From Pyxidicoccus caerfyrddinensis (GTDB taxonomy: Bacteria > Myxococcota > Myxococcia > Myxococcales > Myxococcaceae): a stretch of DNA of 64,000 nucleotides. The notes below the pieces were generated by a model. It did not search any database. It was not told the origin of the DNA and was given only the letters and a program-made list of their open reading frames with translations. Each line of letters starts with the position of its first letter. Positions within the stretch are counted from its first letter, which is position 1. The stretch is taken from positions 146,231 through 210,230 of the forward strand of contig NZ_JAAIYA010000023.1 of the NCBI RefSeq assembly GCF_010894405.1. Reading direction: 5' to 3'. The position numbers and the translations under genes were made by a program. Shown here one piece after another: positions 1 through 8,853 of the stretch.

Positions 1-1
1 T

Positions 2-889
<888 letters not shown>

Positions 890-891
890 GG

Positions 892-921
892 CCACGGGTT
901 CAAGTCCCGTACTCCTCGCCA
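892..921 (+). other. left attachment-site copy (tRNA 3'-end sequence)
   Basis: These 30 bp are identical to 11544-11573. They read as a tRNA T-arm (stem ACGGG/CCCGT around loop TTCAAGT), then a 7-nt acceptor strand ACTCCTC, G73 and an encoded CCA. No 5' half of a tRNA precedes it, because hutH ends 2 bp upstream. It is therefore a duplicated 3' segment, the usual product of tyrosine-integrase integration. The integrase gene lies just inside, with its 3' end toward this site. Confidence 0.8.
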
Positions 922-926
922 TTGAG

Positions 927-965
927 AGCCCAGCAATCCTCAGGGGTTGCTGGGCTTTTCTTTTT
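927..965 (+). terminator. Rho-independent terminator beside the att copy
   Basis: A perfect 10-bp stem (AGCCCAGCAA with TTGCTGGGCT) and a 10-nt loop are followed by a T-rich run. It lies directly behind the tRNA-like att sequence and separates hutH from the converging integrase gene. A similar hairpin follows the right-hand att copy, as expected if both derive from the tail of a tRNA gene. Confidence 0.75.
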
Positions 966-986
966 CCTCCGTCCCCTCATGTGCCC

Positions 987-2201
987 TCAGTGTGCCCCTC
1001 CGGCGTCGTTGGCTGGAGCGGCGTGGAGCTGGTGGGGCACTGGCCGGTCGAGCTGCTGCACCGCGCTCTCCCGGGCCTCCGGCGCGAGGTGGGCGTACCG
1101 CATCGTCATTTCGATGGTGGCGTGGCCCATCAGCTCCTGGATGACCTTGAGCGGGACACCCCTCATGGCGAGGTGGCTGCCGTAGGTATGGCGCAGGTCG
1201 TGCCAGGTGATGCGCCCCTGCTCGCGGCTGATGCCCGCCCGGCTCACCGCCCGCGAGAGCCGGTGCTCCGTCATGCTCGCGGTGAGCGGCTGGCCGTCCG
1301 GCTGGCAGAACACGTAGGGGCCGCGCAGGTGCCGGTGCCCCTTGAGTGCGCCCACCACCGAGCCGGGAAGGTCCACCGTCCGTCCCCGTCCGCCCTTGGG
1401 CAGCCCCGTCACTCCTTGCCAGATGGAGCGCCGCACCTGGAGCTTGCCGCGCTGCAAGTCCACGTCGCTCCACTGGAGCCCGATCAACTCCCCATGCCGC
1501 AGCCCCGTCTTGAGCGCCAACAGGACCAACGTACGCCACTCCGGCTCGGCGGTGTTGAGCAGGCGCTCGGCTTCCTCGAAGGTGAGGAAGTCAAAGGCGG
1601 GCTTGTCCGTCTTGAAGAGCTTCACGCGCGGGACGTGTTGGAGCACGCCCTGTTCCTGGGCCAATGCGAGCAACTTGTGCAGCACGGTCAGGACGTTGTT
1701 GATGGACTTGAGGCTCAGGAGCTTCACCCCGGCCCCCTTGCGCTTGCGCAGGGCATCCTTCGAGGGGGCGTCCTTCCTTCCGGGAATGCCCGCAGGCTTC
1801 TTCCGCATCGCGGCCTTGAAGTCTTCGATCTCCGCTGGACCGATGGCGTCAAGAGGCATGTTCCCGAACACGGGGAGCAGGTGGTCATCAAGAATTTGCC
1901 GCTTGGTGACGACGCTGGAGTGCTTGTTGTTGTTCTCGCTGTACGTGATGAAGCGCGGGACGAACTCTCCGAGGGTGAGGACCCAGCCCGGCTCGCTCTG
2001 CTTCTCCTTCCCGAAGGTGCCGGTCAGGAGGGCTTGGCGGACTTGACGCTCGTACTCTTCAGCGCCCCGGCGGGTGTTGATGGGCGATGCCTTGCGGACT
2101 CGCTCCACCCTCCCGTTGGGGTGCTGGTACTTCACGTCCACCCACCACGCCTCCTGCACCTTGCCCTCCTTCGTCTTCCACTTCCGCAGCCTGACGCTCA
2201 T
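987..2201 (-). CDS. tyrosine site-specific integrase
   Basis: A 404-residue phage-type integrase that should recombine the element's att site with a chromosomal tRNA 3' end. The C-terminal catalytic domain shows the conserved Arg in TGLRHGE (about residue 235), HDLRHTYGSHLAM (His-x-x-Arg, about 335), MGHATIEMT and the nucleophile Tyr in MRYAHL (about 368). The N-terminal part has an Arm-type and SAM-like DNA-binding look. I chose the ATG at 2201 because it gives a 4-bp ATGA overlap with the stop of the upstream HTH gene, repeating the pattern of the whole operon; a longer in-frame ORF starts at 2243. The gene ends about 65 bp from the left att copy. Confidence 0.93.
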   Translation of the reverse strand: MSVRLRKWKTKEGKVQEAWWVDVKYQHPNGRVERVRKASPINTRRGAEEYERQVRQALLTGTFGKEKQSEPGWVLTLGEFVPRFITYSENNNKHSSVVTKRQILDDHLLPVFGNMPLDAIGPAEIEDFKAAMRKKPAGIPGRKDAPSKDALRKRKGAGVKLLSLKSINNVLTVLHKLLALAQEQGVLQHVPRVKLFKTDKPAFDFLTFEEAERLLNTAEPEWRTLVLLALKTGLRHGELIGLQWSDVDLQRGKLQVRRSIWQGVTGLPKGGRGRTVDLPGSVVGALKGHRHLRGPYVFCQPDGQPLTASMTEHRLSRAVSRAGISREQGRITWHDLRHTYGSHLAMRGVPLKVIQELMGHATIEMTMRYAHLAPEARESAVQQLDRPVPHQLHAAPANDAGGAH

Positions 2202-2419
2202 CGCTTCTCTCCGAGCGCAGGACCGCTGTGACCCGGCATCCAACGTAGCAAGACGACGCGGCGGATGCGGATGGAACGTCCGAGTTGGAGGACTCCGGGC
2301 ACCTGTCCGAGCCGGATCGACTCGTAGAGCGTCTTCCGGTTCACGCGCAGGAGTGCTGCGGCCTCTTCGACGGTCAGGAACTCGGGCGCGCTGGAGCCCG
2401 CTGCCGTGGGCACGTTCAT
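2198..2419 (-). CDS. excisionase-like helix-turn-helix protein
   Basis: A 73-residue DNA-binding protein of the excisionase/MerR-like HTH_17 type. The core is FLTVEEAAALLRVNRKTLY, followed by a basic RSIRIRR stretch, and such proteins commonly act as recombination directionality factors or regulators of the element. Its start overlaps the helicase stop by ATGA, and its stop overlaps the integrase start the same way, so it is translationally coupled between them. That placement supports an excision or integration control role, although no direct function is shown. Confidence 0.85.
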   Translation of the reverse strand: MNVPTAAGSSAPEFLTVEEAAALLRVNRKTLYESIRLGQVPGVLQLGRSIRIRRVVLLRWMPGHSGPALGEKR

Positions 2420-3951
2420 CGTGTGGCTCCGCTCCCGTTGGTGGGCGTAGCGTGGCCCGGCGTGGGCTCCGCTGACGAGTGCGAGGCGCCAGCGCTCACC
2501 CCGGCAGCGCTACGTGGTCCCGTGAGAGGAACGACCTTCGTTGCGAACGCCGCTGCATCGTCGCCCGTCTGGTGCCACGGAGGTAGCCAGCCCCGCGTCT
2601 TGCTGTCGCGCTGCTCAGTCCAGCCCGCCGATTTCAACGCGGCCAGGAAGGTTCGTTTCTGAGGCGGATGCTTCTGCCCCACCACACGGCAGAAGCCGCA
2701 GACCGCCGCGTACAGCGCGTCGTTCGTGAACGCCTTGGTCTTTCCCACCTGAGCGCCGCCCCGGTGCATCACGTTGGCCTGCGGGCTGTTCATCGCCCAG
2801 TCGCGAAGCTGCCCATCCCCATCTGGGCTCTCTTTGAGTTCGCGCAGGAACTGCTCCGTCACCGGCTCGCTGAGTTGCTGAAGCTCCATGCGGGACTCGT
2901 TCGCGTGAGGGCGCCTGACTCGCCGCAGGTCCACGGCGCGGATGCCCATGGCGTGAGCAAAGGCGGCCACCTGACGCATGAACTCCGGCGTAAAGGCGTC
3001 GTCCTCACCGGGCGCGTGCAGCGATTCCAAGAACTCCCGATGCGTCATGCCGAGGTCCGGGTGCTGATACTCGGCGGGCTTGTTCTTGTTGTGGAACACC
3101 GTCCAGCGGCGGTCGTTCTCCTCGATTTCGATGGGCTTCGTTCGGTTGGTAGCGGCGAGGAGCCCGGCGCGGTTGGATGCTGGGGTTCGGGGAACGCCCT
3201 TGCTCTCCAGGAAGACCTCGCTATCGGTGATCATCGCCTTGAGCCCGTCGCCGAGCGAACCGCCACGCTTGTGGTTGTCGAGCAGCTCGTTGGCGAAGAT
3301 GAGGAGCTTCGTAGCGAAGTGGAGGTTGTAGGGCTTGGCCAGGTCCGCCTCGCCAATCTGGACGCAGTTGGAGGGCCCCAGCAGGTGCGCGAGCACGCGA
3401 TAGAGCACGTTCTTTCCGGAGCCCGGGGGCCCTTGCAGAAGGATGGCGGTGCCCGGCCTGGAGCCCGGATTCTGCACCTTGAACGCGATCCAGTTGAGCA
3501 GCCAGTCAAGGCCGGCTTCGTCTTCGGCGAGCCAGAGCAGAACGCGGCGCACGTCGGACCAATCGCCCGAAACCGGCACGAGCGTAGGAGCCTCCCAGGT
3601 GTTGACCGCGAGCGTCTCGTCCTTGCGCATGAGGAGATCGGGCGCGTTCGGCTTGCACTCAATGGCCATGACGCCCGCGCAGAGACCCGGCACGTTGGGT
3701 GAAGCGGCCAACGGGCTGACTCCACGCGGCCACATATTTCGCGGGTCCACCAGCCCTCGCAGAATCAGGTAGTCCTCGGCTGCCTTCTGCGTCAGGAACT
3801 CCGGAGCGAAGCCGCGCCCATCGTGGCGCCGTGCAAGGTAGCGCTCCAGCGGAACGACCTTCACGAGCGGCAACTTAGCGACCTGGGCAAGCGCTGCTTC
3901 CGTGTCGGCTGCGTGGGCCAGCGCGTCACCGGGATGGATGGTCGTGCTCAT
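2416..3951 (-). CDS. D5/NrS-1-type replicative helicase of the element
   Basis: A 511-residue protein resembling the helicase half of phage and satellite primase-helicases (DUF5906/D5 group). Walker A is GPPGSGKN at residues 174-181, the Walker B-like segment LLIFANEL is near 216-223, and a sensor-like NRTKPIEIEENDRRW follows. It probably unwinds the element origin together with the primase-like protein encoded just upstream. I preferred the ATG at 3951 to a longer ORF start at 4053 because it makes an ATGA overlap with the upstream stop. The C-terminal region after about residue 400 is less conserved. Whether it also has its own primase activity cannot be told. Confidence 0.8.
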   Translation of the reverse strand: MSTTIHPGDALAHAADTEAALAQVAKLPLVKVVPLERYLARRHDGRGFAPEFLTQKAAEDYLILRGLVDPRNMWPRGVSPLAASPNVPGLCAGVMAIECKPNAPDLLMRKDETLAVNTWEAPTLVPVSGDWSDVRRVLLWLAEDEAGLDWLLNWIAFKVQNPGSRPGTAILLQGPPGSGKNVLYRVLAHLLGPSNCVQIGEADLAKPYNLHFATKLLIFANELLDNHKRGGSLGDGLKAMITDSEVFLESKGVPRTPASNRAGLLAATNRTKPIEIEENDRRWTVFHNKNKPAEYQHPDLGMTHREFLESLHAPGEDDAFTPEFMRQVAAFAHAMGIRAVDLRRVRRPHANESRMELQQLSEPVTEQFLRELKESPDGDGQLRDWAMNSPQANVMHRGGAQVGKTKAFTNDALYAAVCGFCRVVGQKHPPQKRTFLAALKSAGWTEQRDSKTRGWLPPWHQTGDDAAAFATKVVPLTGPRSAAGVSAGASHSSAEPTPGHATPTNGSGATR

Positions 3952-5270
3952 TGCTCGCCCCCATTGCGATGGCCCGCGCTGGCCGCCAGCCCCAGAGCAC
4001 GGCGCCATTCCGCGTACTCCGCTTCCCGTTGGGCCACTCTCTGGCGGTCCCATTGCGTGAGCTTGGCGCGAGCCCCACGCAACCCTCGCAGCGCCTCACC
4101 CCACACGTCACGGGAGGGCTCCAGCCGCACGAGCGCATCGAGCGAGCGGCGCGCGATTTCAAGGAGGCTTGCCGAACTCTCCTCGGGCGTGGCCACGCGG
4201 GCGAGCATTTCGGTCAGCTTGTTGATGCCCAGGTGCCGCTGCCCGTCGAGCATGAGCACTTCGCCCGCGTCCATCTGCGCGAGAACCGTCACGGCGTCGG
4301 GACGCTTGAAGCGCCGGAGCCGCTTGCGCACATCCTTGAGGTCAGCCATCCGCGAGCCGTCCACCTGTTCTTCGTTGGGACGCTCGGCGTAGCGCGCGAA
4401 GGGCTGCCGCAGCAGGGGACCGAACTCGGCCTGCACGTCGAGCGGCTGGCCCTGGTGGTGCTCCGGGGCTGGACGTGGCAGCGCATTGGAAGGGTCCCAG
4501 CTTGGCAGGTAGTAGAGCCGCGCAACGTCCTTGCAGGAGATATCGGCCTTCAACGTGGCTTCCGTCAGGCCCCCGAGCCCCACGCACTGCATGAGGCGCG
4601 GCCAAAGGCGCTCGGACCAGCGGCTCGCCGAGCCAACGGGCACGGGTTCACTGAACGGGAAGACGACGCGGTAGCGGATGGGCTTCGCGGTGCGCCCGTA
4701 GGAGTGCGTTGGGTAGGCGAGGAACCACAACCTGCGGCGGCGCAGGCTCGCAAGCCATGCATCCAGCGCGGCCTGCGTTTCACCGTCGAAGTCCACGATG
4801 GCCAGGGTAATGTGAGAGAAGTTCGCGTTGCGGCGGTAGGGCGCTGGCGTCGGTTGCCCGTCCTTGCCCTCGTAGAGCCCATCGGCGCGGGGCGGATGCG
4901 GCTTGGCCGGGATGATGGCGCGGCCGTCCTTCTCCGGGCGCACGAGCGGAGCGGCGGCCACCTCGTAAAGAGCGGCCATCAGCTCGCCCGCTGAGCTGAA
5001 CTCCACGACATCCAGACTCCCGGGCGTGAAGCGCGAGTCAGTCAGGCAGACCGTCCAGGAAGCGGGCACCTGCACAGGCCCCGACGCGAGGTTTCCCTCG
5101 TCAACATGGGACGGCATGGGGGGAGCTGTGACGGAAGTCCCAACGCGCTGGGGCTCCGTCATTGCTCCGTCACTGGGGTTTTCACTCTGTACGTGACGGA
5201 GTGACGGAACTCTCTCTTCCTTAAGGAAAATAGAGAGAGAGGGGAAGGAGATACGAGTTGCGTCAGTCAC
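3948..5270 (-). CDS. archaeo-eukaryotic primase (AEP/prim-pol) family protein
   Basis: A 440-residue protein with the core of an AEP-type primase/polymerase. AIVDFDGE (Asp160 and Asp162, metal-binding DxD) is followed by YPTHSYG (about 187-192) and KPIRYRVVFPFSEP (about 196-209), an arrangement typical of primases from plasmids and phage satellites. The first ~70 residues are low-complexity, and their DNA holds repeated GTGACGGA motifs and an AT-rich inverted repeat that look like an embedded origin. The gene is coupled by ATGA overlaps to both neighbours. The likely role is to prime replication of the excised element. Confidence 0.75.
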   Translation of the reverse strand: MTDATRISFPSLSIFLKEERVPSLRHVQSENPSDGAMTEPQRVGTSVTAPPMPSHVDEGNLASGPVQVPASWTVCLTDSRFTPGSLDVVEFSSAGELMAALYEVAAAPLVRPEKDGRAIIPAKPHPPRADGLYEGKDGQPTPAPYRRNANFSHITLAIVDFDGETQAALDAWLASLRRRRLWFLAYPTHSYGRTAKPIRYRVVFPFSEPVPVGSASRWSERLWPRLMQCVGLGGLTEATLKADISCKDVARLYYLPSWDPSNALPRPAPEHHQGQPLDVQAEFGPLLRQPFARYAERPNEEQVDGSRMADLKDVRKRLRRFKRPDAVTVLAQMDAGEVLMLDGQRHLGINKLTEMLARVATPEESSASLLEIARRSLDALVRLEPSRDVWGEALRGLRGARAKLTQWDRQRVAQREAEYAEWRRALGLAASAGHRNGGEQ

Positions 5271-5278
5271 TCCGTCAC
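5128..5278. repeat. iteron-like repeats and AT-rich inverted repeat (putative origin)
   Basis: Six copies of the octamer GTGACGGA/TCCGTCAC, five exact and one 7/8, lie at 5128-5135 (+), 5155-5161 (-), 5166-5173 (-), 5193-5200 (+), 5201-5208 (+) and 5271-5278 (-). Between them, TTCCTTAAGGAA (5217-5228) is flanked by TCTCTC and GAGAGA arms. Clustered short repeats plus an AT-rich palindrome beside the primase and helicase genes resemble a replication origin. They also fall in the weakly constrained N-terminal coding part of the primase gene. Function is inferred. Confidence 0.5.
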
Positions 5279-5551
5279 CCCCTCGCGACGTGGGACAGGC
5301 GTAGCGACCGGCGTCAGCGCGTTGGGGTCGCCGAGCATGTAGACGCGTGGCACCGCACCGCGCACGCCGGGCCTGTGACGATGGGACACGCGCACCGCTC
5401 CAGTGGCCAGCAGAAGGGTCAGGGCCCGTCGAGTGAACTGCTCACCCGCTCCGAGGTGCCCCCGCAGCTCCTTCACGGTGAGGCCATCAGGCCCGGTTTG
5501 GGTGAGCGCTGCGATGACGTGAGGAATGGACTTTTCGAGAACTTCAATCAT
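5267..5551 (-). CDS. small winged-helix-like protein, first gene of the replication operon
   Basis: A 94-residue protein. The segment TVKELRGHLGAGEQFTRRAL reads like a winged-helix or replication-initiator fold, with a basic strand RVSHRHRPG after it. I start it at the ATG at 5551, after an A-rich leader with GGGAGA upstream, because the longer ORF reads into the divergent intergenic region. Its TGA overlaps the primase start by 4 bp, making it the lead gene of the five-gene minus-strand operon. It may regulate the operon or bind the repeats in the next gene; neither is shown. Confidence 0.6.
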   Translation of the reverse strand: MIEVLEKSIPHVIAALTQTGPDGLTVKELRGHLGAGEQFTRRALTLLLATGAVRVSHRHRPGVRGAVPRVYMLGDPNALTPVATPVPRREGVTE

Positions 5552-5930
5552 GTTTGTTTTTTGTTGTTTCTCCCATCGCGGTAAATGCGTGCGTTTTTTG
5601 GCCGGTGGTTCACGGGCACTGGCACCGATGGGCGAACGTGCTCCGCTCGCTCGCAACCCAAAGGGCCTAGCATTCCGCAGCCTGCTCTCGCGGTGGACGG
5701 ACCTGGAGACCCCCCCCGGTTCCGATTTCCGCAGCGAGGCCACCTGGGACCGTGCTCGGCGGTCGTACACACTGGGAAACTTTCCCAGAAAAACCGTGGA
5801 CCCTGCTGGTTTCGCCGTTCGTACCCCACGAAACCTTGCCGAAACGGCCCCCTTCGGTGGGAGGTGCGAAGGCGCCCGGAACTCGCGTCACCTGCTAGGT
5901 TGGGCGAAGTTCTTCGGAGGTAGTCTGCCG
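5552..5930. promoter_or_regulatory. divergent intergenic region with palindrome
   Basis: This gap separates the minus-strand replication operon from the plus-strand cargo and should hold both promoters. At 5772-5788 there is a 17-bp palindrome CTGGGAAACTTTCCCAG, perfect around a central C, a good candidate for a repressor operator. T-rich runs lie near 5548-5571 and 5588-5600. I could not assign confident -35/-10 boxes. Before the downstream start, GGAGG at 5916-5920 is a ribosome binding site. Confidence 0.45.
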
Positions 5931-6845
5931 GTGCCTTCTGTCCCACGTCGGCTCGTTCTGCTGTCTGTCCCCCTGCTGGGCGCGAAGGCCTTGGCCCAGG
6001 ACGCCACACGCGGGCGCGAGCTGAAGCGGCGTCGCGTGGCGCTCTCCGTTGCCACGGCCGGCAAGCCGGTGGAATTGCACGTCGCGCCCGACTACCTCAC
6101 GACCCTGGAGTTCGATTCGCCCGTGGACCGAGACTCAGTGACGCTCAATGCTCCCAAAGAGCGGTTCGCGCTGTTCGAGGTCACCAGTCGCACCGTCGTG
6201 CTGCGGCCGGCGATGGAGGTGGCGTCCGGGCAGAGTGTGGAGCTGACCGTGCCTTTTGCGGACGGATTGGCCCCGCCCCGCGTCGTGTTCTCGCTCGTCA
6301 CGCACGCCGCCGAGGTGGACGGCCAAGTGATGGTGTCGCGTCTGCCACGCACGGCAGAGGCGGTGCAGGCTGAGCTGGACGAAGTACGCGCCGCGTGTGC
6401 AGCCAAGGATGCTGAATTGGAAGCGCTCCGGGTGCGCAGCGCGGCGAGCGGCCCGGCCGGAATGATCTTCGCGGGCCTGTTGAACTCGAAGGGCGTCCAG
6501 ACTGGGAAGATTGACCCAACGAAGGATGAGGGCAGCGACCGTCTGATGCCCGAGGAGGTTGTCACCCACCGGGCGAGCGAGTGGGCCGCCGTGGCGTTGC
6601 GCGTTCGCAATACCGGCGCGGGGCCCTGGACGCCTACGGAGGCGCGGCTCGCCACGGTTGCGAGCGGCGAGCGCATCAACGTGCTCGCAGTGCGAATGCG
6701 GGAGCCGCGGATTGAGCCGGGCGGGACGGCCCTCGTGGTGGTGGAAACCGGAGCCCCAACCTGGCCGGATGGTGCGGCCCTACGATTGGAGCTGCGTGAC
6801 AGCGAGGGCTCCCGGCGCCTTCTCATCCCACGCTTCGCGTTTTAG
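5931..6845 (+). CDS. DUF2381 family protein (Myxococcus paralogous family)
   Basis: A 304-residue protein of the DUF2381 family, known almost only from myxobacteria and of unknown function. It opens with a signal peptide (LVLLSVPLLGAKALAQ), so the mature part is exported. A beta-rich N-terminal part is followed by a short coiled coil with AELDEVRAACAAKDAELEAL (about residues 145-170), then a second beta domain with VALRVRNTGAGPWTP. I chose the GTG at 5931 for its GGAGG site and signal peptide; the longer ORF reads through the divergent promoter region. A kinase gene follows after 11 bp, and DUF2381 genes often neighbour kinases in myxobacteria, which suggests an envelope-kinase signalling pair. 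Confidence 0.8.
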   Translation: MPSVPRRLVLLSVPLLGAKALAQDATRGRELKRRRVALSVATAGKPVELHVAPDYLTTLEFDSPVDRDSVTLNAPKERFALFEVTSRTVVLRPAMEVASGQSVELTVPFADGLAPPRVVFSLVTHAAEVDGQVMVSRLPRTAEAVQAELDEVRAACAAKDAELEALRVRSAASGPAGMIFAGLLNSKGVQTGKIDPTKDEGSDRLMPEEVVTHRASEWAAVALRVRNTGAGPWTPTEARLATVASGERINVLAVRMREPRIEPGGTALVVVETGAPTWPDGAALRLELRDSEGSRRLLIPRFAF

Positions 6846-6856
6846 AACCGACTCCC

Positions 6857-8677
6857 ATGTTGACCGCGATAAGTCCGGCGCACCTGCAACCCGGGCAGAT
6901 GATAGACGGCTGGCGCCTGCTGCGACTGCTGGGCTCGGGCACCTACGGCGCCGTCTACCTCGTGGAGAAGGACGGCCAGCGCTTCGCGATGAAGATCGCC
7001 ATGCACCGCGCCAGCAGCGGGGACGCGGAGCAGGCGGATGCGCGGCTCATGCGGGAGATGGTGTGCCTCGTCCAGGTCAGCGGCCATCCCAACATCGTGC
7101 GCGTCCACGCCCACGGGCGCTGGCCTGACCTGACGAAGGGCTGGCTCTACGTCGTTCTCGACTACGTGGAGGGCTACACGCTGGGCGAGTGGCTGGAGAA
7201 GATGCACCCGACGGCGCGCGAGGTGGTGCGCGTGTTCGCCAAGCTCGCGGCAGCGCTGGCCCACCTGCACGCTCGGGGCGTCTTTCACCGGGACTTGAAG
7301 CTGGGCAACATCCTCGTGCGCGCCTCGGACGGCGAGCCCTTCATCCTGGATTTCAGCGCGGGAGACTACACGCTGGCGCCGGAGTTGACGGACACGCCGC
7401 TGCCGCCCGGCACCCGTCGTTATCGCTCTCCCGAGGCGTCGCGTTTCCTGCGCGAGCATGGGGATGAGCACGGCGCGCGCTACGAGTTCAAGGCGACCGA
7501 TGACGTGTACGCGCTGGGCATCTGCCTCTATGACGTGCTGACGAATGCGCAGCCAGCCAGCGAGCCGCCGCGAGTGCTGGTGGGGGGGCAGTGGCCGCCA
7601 CCCGCGCCACACACCCTCAACCCACGAGTGCCTGAGCCGCTGAGCACTGCGACCCTGCACTTCATTGCCCGCCAGCCGGAGAAGCGAGCACCCACGGCCG
7701 AAGTCATGCGCCGGGAGCTGGAAGCGTTGCTGTCGCAACAGGGCGGTGAGTGGGTGGTGCCCTTTCATGTACCCGCGCCGCACCTCCTGCTCGCTCCCGA
7801 CGCGCCGCAGGAGGAACCGCAGGTGGCGCCCCGTCCCCCACGGCGGCGTTGGGTAGGTGCGGTGGCTGCGATGGTGCTCGGCGTGGTGGCGCTGGCGGCC
7901 TACGCGCTGCTGCGCCCCTCTACGCCTCCAATGACGCAGGCTCCGGATGTCCGAGCACCCGCCCCGCCTTCCGTCGCGCGGGACGCAGGCACCGGCGCGA
8001 TGGCCGCCACCGCGCCTCCGGTGCCCGCCGCATCGCCCCCTGGGGTAGCTTTGCCCCCTCCCGCACCTGTCCAGAAGGAAAGCCCTCCCGTGAAGCGCGC
8101 TCCATCACCCATGCCCCTCCCCGCTGAATCCACCGTCGGGAAGCCGAAGATCCCCGCCGCGCGTCCGAGTTGGCCCCCGTCGCCCTGGGCGACCTTCCTC
8201 AAGACGTGCGCGGGTGCGACTGCTGCCGCAGCTCTCCAGCTGGGCTGCCCGGGGGCCCAGGTGAGGCCCGAGCCCGCTGACTGCCCCTCCGAGGCGCGCG
8301 ATGCCATGTTCAACTGGGAGCGCAAGAACGGGCTGCGCTTGGATCCAGGCGACTCGGTGATGCTCACCCTGGATAGGCGCCAGCCCGGTGCGATGGGGGA
8401 GTCGGGAGTCTACGCCGATGGCCCAGTGACCGGGGTGGTGCGCCTCAGCGATTTGAGAGGGCTGCCGGTGGGCACGCTGCTCTCGGGCTATCTGTGGACG
8501 AGTGGTGAAGTCGCCGTGGGCCGCTACACCGAGGCGCAGCTCCCCAATGGTCGCACCGTGCCGGTCTGCATCGTCCTGGGGCGCAAGGGCTACTTGGAGA
8601 AATGGACCGGCTCTCAACCAGGAGCGACGCAGCTCCCCCGAACCTCCCCGGCCTATGCCGTCGAACGCTGGCCGTAG
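6857..8677 (+). CDS. transmembrane Ser/Thr protein kinase
   Basis: A 606-residue eukaryotic-type kinase. The catalytic domain covers about residues 18-290: glycine loop GSGTYGAVY, Lys46 in FAMKIAM, catalytic loop HRDLKLGN (144-151), then DFS (165-167) where DFG is usual, and a SPEA segment (APE-like). One transmembrane helix near 333-352 (AAMVLGVVALAAYALL) follows, then a Pro-rich linker and a periplasmic C-terminal domain of about 170 residues with no recognised fold. The layout is that of a sensor kinase. It lies 11 bp after the DUF2381 gene, which is exported and could interact with the outer domain. The DFS replacement may lower activity but does not by itself exclude it. Confidence 0.88.
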   Translation: MLTAISPAHLQPGQMIDGWRLLRLLGSGTYGAVYLVEKDGQRFAMKIAMHRASSGDAEQADARLMREMVCLVQVSGHPNIVRVHAHGRWPDLTKGWLYVVLDYVEGYTLGEWLEKMHPTAREVVRVFAKLAAALAHLHARGVFHRDLKLGNILVRASDGEPFILDFSAGDYTLAPELTDTPLPPGTRRYRSPEASRFLREHGDEHGARYEFKATDDVYALGICLYDVLTNAQPASEPPRVLVGGQWPPPAPHTLNPRVPEPLSTATLHFIARQPEKRAPTAEVMRRELEALLSQQGGEWVVPFHVPAPHLLLAPDAPQEEPQVAPRPPRRRWVGAVAAMVLGVVALAAYALLRPSTPPMTQAPDVRAPAPPSVARDAGTGAMAATAPPVPAASPPGVALPPPAPVQKESPPVKRAPSPMPLPAESTVGKPKIPAARPSWPPSPWATFLKTCAGATAAAALQLGCPGAQVRPEPADCPSEARDAMFNWERKNGLRLDPGDSVMLTLDRRQPGAMGESGVYADGPVTGVVRLSDLRGLPVGTLLSGYLWTSGEVAVGRYTEAQLPNGRTVPVCIVLGRKGYLEKWTGSQPGATQLPRTSPAYAVERWP

Positions 8678-8853
8678 CTCTCTCGGAGAGTGTAAAGCCA
8701 TTTTGCAAACTGGGGCCTCTTCTCTTCACTCAGAGCGAATCGGATTTCCAAGTTTTTTGACCTATCACGTCGTTCCTCCCGGCATGGGCTGGCATTACCT
8801 TGTGCGTGCCTTTGCGCGAATCCCTCTCGCGCGGGCACCGGAGCCTCCCGCCT

